DNA of 64,000 bases from positions 1,240,001 through 1,304,000 of the forward strand of contig BDSL01000014.1 in the NCBI GenBank assembly GCA_003116995.1. Reading direction: 5' to 3'. The notes under the pieces were generated by a model that made no database searches, was not told where the DNA came from, and worked only from the letters and a program-made list of their open reading frames with translations. Shown here one piece after another: positions 1 through 10,036 of the stretch (positions are counted from its first letter, which is position 1; every line of letters begins with the position of its first letter). The DNA is from Yamagishiella unicocca. Lineage: Eukaryota > Chlorophyta > Chlorophyceae > Chlamydomonadales > Volvocaceae. Both the position numbers and the translations under genes were made by a program.

Positions 1-712
1 GTAGGAAACGGTTGTTGGCGCATACTGCGAGGAGGGAGAGACGAGGGCGCTCCGCCGGAGTCTGAAGCAGCTGGGGCACGGTGGCTGACTGCCGCGCCCG
101 CCCAGCGCCTCTTCCCTCGGCAACCATAAGGCCTCACTGACGATCAGGCCCCTCAACCACCCAAACACACAGCAAACTAATAACAACTAACACATACGCC
201 CTGGCCGCGCGCGTGTGTACGATACCAAGCTGCGCGGGGGCGCAACCCCCTACCCCGTGCTGCTGCGGCACCCCTCCCCAGTGCGTCCTCCGTCATGTCC
301 AGGGAGGGCGCCCCGCCCCCGCCTGCTGGCCAAACCCCTCCCCCCTGCCCCGCCCCCGCCTGCTGGCCAAACCCCTCCCCCCTACCCCACCCCCGCCTGC
401 TGGCCAAACCCCTCCCTCCCACCCCACCCCCGATTCTGACGCTCTGCGCTACCCCCGTGTTGCCGCTCCTCACCTCCTAGGGGGTCCCGGTGTAGCACCC
501 GCTTTTCCCGCAGGTCCTTGACGCACAGCTGCGGGGCGGCGCGTTGCGGGGGGCACGTGAAGGGGCAGTGGGGGGAGCACGTGAGGGGGCGGATGCGGGC
601 CGGGGGTTTGATAAGAGAATCCGAGCTAACGAACCAAGGAAGGGGACACAGGCCCGGGTCCGCGCCGAGTCCGGCGGGGTACAGGACACGAGTGTTGCGT
701 GTGCGGGATGTC
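1..712. other. No gene recognised; short minisatellite
   Basis: GC-rich sequence with no recognisable coding exon. Positions 321 to about 431 carry three copies of a 37-bp unit with the core gcctgctggccaaacccc. The open frames across it are Pro/Gly-rich by-products of base composition. Confidence 0.5.
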
Positions 713-1062
713 ACCGCCGCCACTGCCGCTGCTACTGCTGCCGCCGCTGCTGAAGCCGTTGCTGCCGCCGTTGCTGCCGCTGCTGCCGCTGCTACTGCTG
801 CCGCCGCTGCTGAAGCCGTTGCTGCCGCCGTTGCTGCCGTTGCTGCCGCTGCTGCCGCTGCTACTGCTGCCGCCGCTGCTGAAGCCGTTGCTGCCGCCGC
901 TGCTGCCGCTGCTACTGCCGCCGCTGCTACTGCTGCCGCCGCCATTGCTGCCGCCGCTGCCGATACTACTGCTGCCGCCGCCACTGCCGCCGCTGCTGCC
1001 GCCGCTGCCGCTCCTACTGCTGCCGCCACACTGCTGCCGCCGCCGCTGCTGCCGCGGTCGCC
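713..1062. repeat. CTG/CCG trinucleotide-rich array
   Basis: An imperfect trinucleotide array of ctg, ccg and cta with the occasional interruption ctgaagccgttg. The interruption repeats every 60-70 bp, so there is a higher-order period. All reading frames are open and read poly-Ala, poly-Leu/Pro or similar, which is expected from the repeat and is not evidence of a gene. Confidence 0.85.
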
Positions 1063-1380
1063 GGCAGTGGTGTTACGTATGCCCCCAGCAAGCGGCGCCA
1101 GGTTCTGGACCCGCAACTGCCGTACACCAGGCGGCGCGTCACGTGCACCCGCACAGTCGCCGTGGCAGTAGTAGCCGCAGCGGCGCCCGCTGCGGCGCCG
1201 ACAACTGTGGCAGTAGCACCACCTGCTGCGACACCGCCACTGCCATCGTTGCGACCACCACCACCTCCACCACCACCACAGTGCGCGAGTGCGGCTATCC
1301 CGCGAAGCCGGTCAGCGAGTAGCGACCACCAAATACCTCCCTGGCCGCCGTTACTCGTGCCCTCTGCAACCGTGCCCCAC

Positions 1381-1515
1381 CCCTCCAAACCCACGGGTCT
1401 TCCACGAAACCCCTCCAAACCCACGGGTCTTCCACGAAACCCCTCCAAACCCACGGGTCTTCCACGAAACCCCTCCAAACCCACGGGTCTTCCACGAAAC
1501 CCCTCCAAACCCACC
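1381..1515. repeat. 30-bp minisatellite, four perfect copies plus a partial
   Basis: Four identical 30-bp units at 1381-1410, 1411-1440, 1441-1470 and 1471-1500, followed by half a unit to 1515. The unit contains cccacgggtcttccacgaaa, related to a short motif (cccacgggtttcctcg and its complement) that recurs in introns and intergenic DNA of this window. Confidence 0.95.
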
Positions 1516-1713
1516 TACCTGGCTGTTGGGCCCCCCTGCCGCCAGTATTCCATGCGCATACGTCATGCTGTTGGGGCTCCAGTCCAGAGACAGGACAGCA
1601 GTGACCTGATGCATGTGAGTGTAGGGTGGGGGGGTGGCATGGAGGCAAAGAACTCAGTGCAAACAATGTACGAGGATGAGGAGGCAAAACGATCGGCGAA
1701 TGGTCGGGAACAC

Positions 1714-1715
<2 letters not shown>

Positions 1716-1778
<63 letters not shown>
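1716..1778. repeat. (GT)n microsatellite
   Basis: About 31 uninterrupted GT dinucleotides. Cys-Val runs in the overlapping frames are artefacts of the repeat. Confidence 0.97.
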
Positions 1779-1779
<1 letters not shown>

Positions 1780-3867
1780 ATGCTGGAGAACTTTCTTTAG
1801 CTGCCGGAAACCTGTGGACGAGTCTCGCCTACGGCAGCCCTGGGACGCAAACCGGGCTCTTGGACAGCTTTGCGTTCACGTTTGGGCCGCGTGCGGGACA
1901 AGTGAGGATGGGGGGGTGGGGGTGGTGGCGGTGGTGGCGGGGTGGGGCAGTGTGCACCGGGGCCACAACATGGCGACGAGGCGGCAACATCCCGGCGACA
2001 TGAGGGGGGAGGAGAGTACGCCACTCAGCCGCTCGCGGGGTTCAGCGGGGCGGGGTGGCTGCCTGGTGCTGTGAGTGGGCAGTGGGCTGTGTGCAAGGGG
2101 GTGACACGTCAGCGGTGAGCCCCGTCTGCCCCGCCTCCAGTGTGGCCCCTCAGGTGTGCCACCCGCGTGTGCCGCCTGATCCCCCATGATCGATCCATGC
2201 CGGGAGGGTCAGGGAGTGCATGACTAAGGTGGTGGCTCGCACCCAGATGCGGGTGTGGGATATGGGTGCGGGTGCACGGGGGCTGCAGGTGCGGCTGCAG
2301 GGCGCTGCGGCCCGAGGCAGTGACCCGAGGCGCTGGTGCAACGGGGAGCAAAGCGAGCAGCGGGGTCGTGGCCCGGAAGGGAGTTGACTCCGCTTTCCCC
2401 TTCCCCTTCCTTCCCTCTCCTCCCCCCCAAAACACACTAATGAAGGCGGCTGGGCCTATGTCCCGGGCCGCTGAGAGGACCCCCGGGGAACTGGCGCCTG
2501 CCTGCCTTCCAGCTTCAGGGCTTCGCCCATAAGGAAAGGGTGCGATGGAGGGTGTGCGAGCCGAGTGTGCCGACCTGGGTCCCCGGGGTTCTGCACAGCT
2601 GGCGCATGGCAAGCAGCTCGCTGCGCGTTCTCCCACGCAAGGCTGTGCATCCAAATCCTTGGCTGGCACCAACGCAACCCGGCCCTCGTTACCCATCCCA
2701 GCCCCCCGAAGCTGTGGGCGGTTCCTGGGCCGCATAACGCGCATCGAGTAGGAGTTACGGTAGTCGGGGCTGGTGGGACGCAACCGCCGGGCAGCGCACC
2801 TCGCGGGAGGATGAGTTGTACTGGAGCACGCTTGAGTCGCAGACGTACAGCAGCTCATCTGAAGTGTCACCCGCAGCCACCAGGTCACGCAGCTGCCAGT
2901 GGTGGATGGTCGTGGAGATATCTGGATGTGGTACAGGCAGAGCGAACGGGCGTCATGAATGGAGACCGCCTTGGATTGTCGCTCCTTCATCCAGCCGCGC
3001 CAGCACGGACACCAACCATGTCGCGCGTGTGAGGAGGTAAACGTCCTCTCCGTTAGGCTCTCCATGGCGCCAGCTCCCTAGGTGCTTCGCGCGCACGATG
3101 GCCACACCGGTTCTTCTCCAGGAGCCCTCTCTATGGAAAGTGCAATCATCAAACCTTATTAAAAACACATTATTTGCGCGGACTGCGTGAGTTCTGCGTA
3201 CTGTTCGTTAGTGAACTTGAGGTATCGAACGCGACTGTGTTTTCTGTGGCTTCAACAGAGCTTTGGTATCGGTATTACTATATTACTATGGATTGAAGTA
3301 CATACATATGTTGGAAAGAGGTTTTGCTACGTTTTCGTGACTTCCATTCAACCCATTCCCTTGGTAAGGCATGGGCACCTAAACCCAAAACTTTCTCTTA
3401 TCAAAGCGGTGCCAAGAATTATTTTGTAGCATTTGTTCCTCATCGTAAATTCCACTTGTGTTGTGCTCTTGCAGCTTGCTGTGCCCCAAGACTCGCACTT
3501 CGGTGTTCGCGAACACAACCTGCAGACGTGCGTCTCCTGGAAGTTTGGGCTATAGAGTAGCTGTGTGCCTGCATAAAACTCCCAGCTTCTCATTTTAGTT
3601 GCTCTGGGTCGCTCAGAGCCGCCGCGAGGGCAGGGGTTCGCCCTTCCCTCATCCGCCGTCACCCCACGGCCCGAACCTACTAATAGATTTATACAACTCG
3701 TTGTAAAGCTGGTGTTACTGCGGCCCGGGGAGCGGAGCTGGGCTCAGCCCGAGCTCCGGCCTCGCGGACAGGCCTATGGAGGACGGGCCCAAACTGCTCC
3801 CTCAGTGGCTTCGTGGTAATTCGTCAGCCCTTCACCACCGAGGTGCGCACGCGTCTCGCGTTACGCG
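1780..3867. other. Intergenic or unassigned; one exon-like segment
   Basis: No complete gene could be assembled. On the minus strand 2800-2921 reads as a possible exon: an ag acceptor, 40 open codons containing HHWQLRDLVAAGDTSDELLY, then gag followed by a gtgcgc donor. It resembles the HFQLRNLVWATS-type segment of a eukaryotic WD40 family, but no partner exons were found. From about 3150 to 3700 composition drops to a more AT-rich tract with no recognisable product. The far end probably holds the 5' part of the next gene. Confidence 0.4.
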
Positions 3868-6550
3868 TTGCAAAGCTCTCACGATGAATGCTGTTTGCGA
3901 GCCCTTCTTGCGGCACACCAGTTGACAGCCGTCCGTGACCATACCCATGCACGTACACAATCCATTTTGCTGCAGCATTCTGCCGACGAAGCATTGCACA
4001 CCGATGGCCCTGTCGCAGGCGACGTCTCCGACGCGAGCAAGCGCGGCAAGCCCGCAAGTTCGGACACCGCTCGCCCATCCTCCCAGGCAGACCCCTGGCT
4101 CTCCCGAACCTCATCCGGGGGCACCACCAACGGCTCCAACATCACTGCAGCAAGCAAGGCTCCAACCGACTTTGGGCGTGTTCCGGAGCGGGGTAGTCTC
4201 ACGGAACGGTCCTGGAAGCCCCGCGACAACAGCGCCTTTGCGGGCCCCAACACCAGGTCCGGCTACGTCCCAGCACCCTTAAAGCCCAACGGCCGCGATG
4301 ACCGGGACTCCACATCTCTAAAGCCGGCGGGGTCGTACGGCTCCGGCCGAGCGTACGGCAGACCTGGCGAGTCGGAGGGTGGCGCCGTCGCCGTTGGCGG
4401 CGCCCGCCTCGACCGCACGCCGGACGGCTGGCCTCCTGCCCGCACCCCCTCCAATGGCAGTCGGGCCGAGGATGACGCCCGGTCGCCGCTCCGGGGGGGA
4501 GCCGCCAACGCCGCAGGCGCAGTGTCCTCAGCAGCGCCGTCCAAGGTGCGTCCTGTGGCCCCACCCACACGACCACCCAGCACCCACACGACCACCCACA
4601 CGACCACCCACACGACCACCCACACGACCACCCAGCACCCACCCAGCACCCGACAAGCCCTGCCCCATCCTCCGACCGTCCTGCCTTGCTCTCGAATCCC
4701 GCCCTCCATTTGTGTTTGCTTACGTGCCGCGGCCGCGGCCACCGCCGCCGCTGTGGCTCGGCCCAGCAACTCAACGTGACCCCGGCCTCCACCAACCACC
4801 CATCCACGCTCTTGCCTCGCCGGCCGTGCCGCCGCCAACACACAACCCCTGGACCCGACCATCCCACGTCCCACCCTCACGCCACCCTCCCACTACCGCT
4901 GTGTACCCGCGACCCCCCGCCCCCCACTGGGTCCCCCTGCCTCCACAGGCTTCCTTCGACAAGGACTTTCCCTCGCTGCGCCCCTCGCCTGGCTCCTCCG
5001 GCTCGCCGGCGGCGCCAGCCGCCATGGGCGGGGGGGCGACCTCCGCACCACTGATATCCGGCTTTTCGTCGCCCCTCCTGGACACAGCCAGCAGCGGCCC
5101 CACCTCCTTACTCACGCCGTACCGACAGACCTTCCTCTCCTCGAGGACGAGCTCCAACTGGACCTCGAAGCTGGCGGAGGCGCCGTCGGCGCCGTACTCG
5201 GGCCAACAGATACCCTCGGCGCGGTCCATGGAGGACGACATCGCCGCGCCGCCGCCAGCGGCGGCGACTCCGTCGCCCTCGCCGTCACCGCCGCCGCCGC
5301 CGCCGCCACCGCCGCCAGCGGCGGCGCACGTCGCACCGGCGCCGGTCGCGCCGCCGCGTCCCGCCGGCGTCTGGGGCACACCGGCGGCAGCGGCGGCGGT
5401 AGCGGCCGCCGCGGAGGCGAGCAACAGCAGCGCCGCCGTCGGTGTGTCGGCCACCAGCCGGGCGCGCTTGGAGCAGCTGGCGGTGCGCCAGTCTAAGCAG
5501 CTGATTCCTGTCATAAGCTCGAGCGGGGGGAAGTCAAAGGCCGGCGGCGTGGGAAGCGGCGCGTCGGGGCTGGGGGTTGTGGCGGGCTCGGGCACTGGCG
5601 GCGGCGCCGCCGCCGCCGCCGCCAGCGGGCGGCTAGGCGGCGCGGTCGGAACGGTGCCGAAGCCCGTGGTGGCCCCAGCCGGCATGCTGAAGATGTCGGC
5701 GGGGAAGCGCGACGATGCGGCGGCGGCTGGCGGGCCGGCGGGGACGTTGCTGCTCGCGAGCAGCAGCGTCATCCTGTCTAAGAAGGCCTCTCTGCCGCTG
5801 GATCGGCCCCTCACGTTGACGAGGAGCACCTCCGCGACAGGGCCACCTCCCCCGGCGACGGCGACGGCGACAGTGACGGCGGTGGCGGCGGTGGCGCCGG
5901 CCAGTGCAACGGCGGGTGCCGCTGCGGCTGGGTTCGGCACCTTCGGGCCGTCGCCGCAAACGCCGGTGGGCGCCCCGGCGGCCTGCGCCAGCGGCAGCGG
6001 TGGCGGCGGCGGCGCTAACGAAGCAGGCGGAAGAGGCGTGGTGAGAAGCGCGGTGCCAGGATCTGCTGCGACAGCAGCATCCCAGGCGGCACCTGCCAAC
6101 CCGCCGGCTGTTGCCCAGCCTGACCCCAGCCCACCGCATCCGCCGGCGGCGGAGCCGCCGGCGGCGGAGACGGCGGAGGCGGCGGAGGCGGAGCCGTCTG
6201 AGCAGCAGCAGCGGGCAGGTGTGGCTCACCCTGCGCTGCAGGTGTTGGAGGAGGAGGAGGCCTTCCTGCGATCTCTTGGCTGGACCGGCTTCGACGAGGA
6301 GGACGTCGACGAGGAGGACACGGGGCTGACGGAGGAGGAGATTGCGGCCTTCAGGGCGCAGCAGCAGCGCCAGGCAGCGGCGGCGGCGGCGGCGGCGGCT
6401 TCCTCCGGCTGGTGTGCGGCGGCCGCAGCAGCGCCCAAGCCCGTGCCGGGCGCAGCGGCGCGCCGTCGCGGCAAGGCGCTGATCGTCGCGGCGAGCTACG
6501 GCAGCGAGCAGATCTCCAGCTCGACGGACTCGGATTCCGAGTGCGAGTGA
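3868..6550 (+). CDS. Vasculin/GPBP1-family protein (two visible exons)
   Basis: Probable nuclear transcription regulator. Exon 1 runs from an ATG at 3868 to 4545 and exon 2 from 4949 to 6550, joined in phase 0 (ccaag|gtgcg ... ccacag|gcttcc). The joined product is about 759 residues. Across the junction it reads KASFDKDFPSLRP, like the EDFPSL motif of vasculins. Near residue 657 comes VLEEEEAFLRSLGW, then LTEEEIAAFRAQ, and the protein ends SSSTDSDSECE. This order (leading acidic helix, LGW, LTE/DEE/DEI, acidic Ser tail) is the family's C-terminal signature. The middle is low complexity: poly-Ala, poly-Pro, Gly/Ser. The start is uncertain, because an acceptor (ttttgctgcag, ending 3975) lies inside the N-terminal part and an upstream first exon may exist. 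Antisense frames across the gene are shadows. Family knowledge: human GPBP1 binds GC-rich promoter DNA; the same role here is inference. Confidence 0.72.
4563..4640. repeat. 12-bp repeat inside the vasculin-like gene intron
   Basis: Copies of acgaccacccac lie just after the donor at 4546. The repeat keeps frame with the upstream exon (Thr/His-rich), which is why the exon-1 frame appears to continue into the intron. Confidence 0.75.
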
Positions 6551-6717
6551 GGGGGTTCCGAGCGGTCGGTCCTGTACGTGCCTGGGCCCGGTGCGGCGCC
6601 GCTCGCGCAGCGTGTGCGGAGGGTAGAGGCGGCAGCATTGGAGTCCATTCCTGTTCAAGAACTGCTTTCATGCGACGCGGCGTTACGCGTTGGCGCACGC
6701 GGGGTTCTGCTGGGAGG

Positions 6718-6985
6718 CCCGCGAGCTGCCGCGGCGGCGGCAGCGCCACCAGCAGCGGCGGCGGCAGCAGCAGCAACAGTTGCGGCGGCAGCAGCAGCAG
6801 CAGCGGCGGCAGCAGCAGCAGCAGTTGCGGCAGCGCCACCAGCAGCAGCGGCGGCAGCAGCAGCAGCAGTTGCGGCAGCGCCACCAGCAGCAGCGGCGGC
6901 AGCAGCAGCAGCAGTTGCGGCAGCGCCACCAGCGGCAGCGGCGGCGGCAGCAGCAGCAGTAGCGGCAGCGCCACCAGCGGCAGCA
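6718..6985 (+). repeat. CAG/CGG trinucleotide array in the 3' UTR
   Basis: Interrupted gca/gcg array between the stop codon of the vasculin-like gene (6550) and its TGTAA signal, hence probably transcribed in the 3' UTR. A longer module containing gcagcgccaccagcagcagc recurs three to four times, so this is a compound repeat. Confidence 0.8.
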
Positions 6986-7123
6986 GGGGGCCGACAAGCC
7001 CCGCTGTGCAACCCCGGCCGCGCGCTCCAGGCACCTGGCGCCCGTGAAGGAGACGCGCCACGTGCGGCGGATCGCGACGTGCTGCGCGCCGTTCAGCTCC
7101 TTTCCTGAGCTAGCAGCACATAC

Positions 7124-7128
7124 TGTAA
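7124..7128 (+). terminator. TGTAA polyadenylation signal
   Basis: TGTAA, the standard poly(A) signal of volvocine algae, occurs 574 bp after the stop codon of the vasculin-like gene and downstream of the trinucleotide array. Placement fits a long 3' UTR; the cleavage site cannot be seen. Confidence 0.6.
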
Positions 7129-7139
7129 CTGGAGAGTGT

Positions 7140-10036
7140 CACGTGGGGGCCGGCGCCGTTGTCGTTTAGCGCTGGGTATGGTAATTTGCACGAAACTGTC
7201 GAGCACGGTCGCAACGTCAAGACCGGCACACGTTGCAGCAAGATCGGCGCTCGTTTCCGCAACTTGCACCGTTATGTGCCGTGGATGTGTGTTAGCTAGC
7301 TGAATGAACCAGCTGCCCCGACGGGGTCAAGCAAGCGGCTACAGCGGGCTGCCGCGCCGGTTCCGGTTGGTGCCCAGGCCGTTATCCGCGCGTGCGCTGC
7401 AATTGCTGGCGGTTGTTGGTTGGTAGTTGGTGGTGGGAACACTTTGAGGCCCACGAGGTCGAGTGTGGCCGTGGAACTGGCCCGGGGTGGGGCGCGCAGC
7501 TAGAGAGATGGGTCGCTGGGTGCTTGGTGGGCCTGGGGACGTGAGGTCGCCAAGCGGGGGGCCGCCTGCGGAACGGTGTGCGGGCGGCGTGTGCCAGCAT
7601 TGCGGTGCGCTGGAGACGACCCCGGCGGCGGGCTCGGCTCGACGTGTGCGTGCACTTCGTGTGCTCGCGGTTGGGACCACGTGTTGGCGCGTGCGCCGGG
7701 TGGTAACAGAGCCCCGGGCGTCAACAGAGCCTATGCCGGCGCTTGCACTGTTGTTGAGGGCGCAAAAGGTCCGATAGAGTGGAGGTCTAGGTCCTTGGGC
7801 CGGGACCGTAAACATGAATGAATAACGTGCAATGCGGTGGGCCCGGATTACGTCGGGCGAATAACCTGTCAGAACACTATTTAGAAAGCATCGGCAGCGG
7901 CGTCGTACGCGTGGCTTGGTTACAGTCTATGGGCGACGACTTGCGGCATAGGATCGACGTGGCCAGGGCAGGCCGCCGTGGCCATACATGCACCCGCGGC
8001 GGCGGCGTCTCATTGGGAGAGGGGCGAAGCAGACAGAAGCTGCGATGTGGAGTATGTTGCGCTCACGAGCTGTCGGGACTGTTGCGATCAAAGCGTCGGT
8101 CGTAAGTTACAACGTATCGGCTTTAATCCCAGAAGACCAAACGATACTCGCGAGTCAACACGAGAAAGGACGGGAAAGGAAAGGACGGGACGGAGCTCGC
8201 AGCGGATCTGACGAGAAGTACACACATACACTGCAGCTGCGGGTGCGAAGGAGACCGGCCGGGCACCGGAAGTCAGTTCAGCATCAATAATTCTCGATAG
8301 GCACGCCACTGCACAATCAGCACATACGGCAACACTGGGGGTGGTCGTAACGTCGTGTGATCGTACGAACACATTTCTTATGGACGGCGCAGCCCTACAG
8401 CTATCTGCCCAATGGCCTGGGTGCAGGCACGTCGTGACTAATGTGACCCATGGTGCAGATGTCTACATGCGTGGCGTACAGGAGCGCCCAGGTGCGAGCC
8501 CGCACTGCACTTGCAATACGCCTAAGCGCGCCAGTGAGCACCTAATGACGACGCTTGTGGGGGCTGCGTTGCTGCGTTGCTCCGATGCCGAGGACGCGTA
8601 CCGTATCGGGAGGACACGAATTGGAACGCGAAGGACGCGGTCTTGCACACGGCGGCATGGACTCACCCGACCCACCATGCACAGCCCGACTGCGAGTGTC
8701 ACAATTATGGGGACAAGTAGCGCCAGCAGCCAAACATTTGTAGCTGTACCGCTAACCGCTCAATCGTCAACGTCATCGCCACCGCCGCCCAACTGCCATC
8801 GCCTCGGTTTCCTGGTCAGTGCCGACCCACGGACTTCCCTCGAAAACCGCCATCGCGCACCTCGTAACACCTGCATCTCAAGGCACACGAGCACAGCTTA
8901 TCGCCGTAACGCCTCAGGTGCGTCTCCACGACCTCCACCCTCCGTCTCCACCGCCGCTTCGCGACGACTACGTCAGCATCCTCTTCACAGCCGGATTTCA
9001 GGGCCGTACTTACTTTGTTAGTTATGTGCATGGGAGCTAGACCGCATTCCACACCCAGGCGGTAGAGAGGGGCACGGGGCGCGGGATATGAGTCGACGGC
9101 ATCGGCGGCACATACGGCGACTGTCTAGCCCGCTGGTGCCGCAGCACAATGTTAAACCCCACTTGCGTGAGCCTCCGCACGTGCCTGCGCTGCGGCCCGA
9201 ATGTCTCAACCACGTCGCAGCGGGCCCAGTACGGCTGGAGCAAGTAACCCCGCCAACCCCTGCGCCCTTCCCTCGCTTCCCCTCTGCGTCCCTTCTGCGG
9301 CCCAGCCGCGATGCCGCGCTTGCCACCAGCCCACTCGCATGGCGGGACTGGCACGGTATGCCCGTAATGGGTGATGACCTCACAATCCGTACGCCACACG
9401 CCTTAGCCACCCCAATGACAACGCGGCGCTTAATTAGACTCGTCTCCCTTGATTGGTACAGCCAACCAAAACAATTCTTCGCTCCCGCTCCAACCGCTTC
9501 CATTGCTGACCTGTCATGACGCTGGTTGCGAACCTTCTCCGGAACGCCGCCCACTCTTCCCACTTACTAAAGGCCTGACGCCTCAACCCTCCGACGCACA
9601 CACGCCCTCATCTAGACACACACTGAAAAAATCGCCAGTTCCCGGCGGAGGGAAGTGCACACGTTCTCCCCGCCTCTGGCCACACCGCACTCGCAGGACC
9701 AGCCTGCCACCCTCCTCTCCTGCCACCCTCTACCCGTACCCTCAAACCCGTCTGCTCGTGCAGCTCAGCAAGCCCTGTGCCAAACCGCCACAAGTCTGCG
9801 CCTGGGTTTTCATCCTCGATGCGGCGCAATTCTCGATGAGAAGGCAAAATTAATTCACAAAATACTTTCAGCACGCCCTGCACTGCCTGAACGCAACCTG
9901 CGGGTCCAACACGTACGCAGGCGATTATTTGGAACACTCAAAAGACCTCCCTAGTACCTGCGACAGCGCCCCCACCAACTTTGCCGCGGCTCCCCAATCC
10001 GTGTCGAACTCGCGCTCCGTCGATGCGACCCCCCGC
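7140..10036. other. No gene recognised
   Basis: About 2.9 kb with only short frames and no recognisable domain or convincing exon chain on either strand. A motif resembling the recurrent cccacgggtttcctc element occurs near 8824 (cccacggacttccctcg). The right-hand end should contain the 3' UTR of the minus-strand Bax-inhibitor-like gene, but no TTACA (complement of TGTAA) is visible within about 900 bp of its stop codon. Confidence 0.5.

Noticed and set aside
382..1171. Ala-rich or Leu/Pro-rich frames on both strands at 382-1171
   Set aside because: Product of an interrupted CTG/CCG array open in every frame; no flanking domain or splice evidence.
1634..1800. Cys-Val repeat protein at the (GT)n tract
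   Set aside because: Purely the translation of a dinucleotide repeat.
4199..6658. Long minus-strand frames opposite the vasculin-like gene
   Set aside because: Antisense shadows of GC-rich codons; the plus strand shows family motifs and phased splicing.
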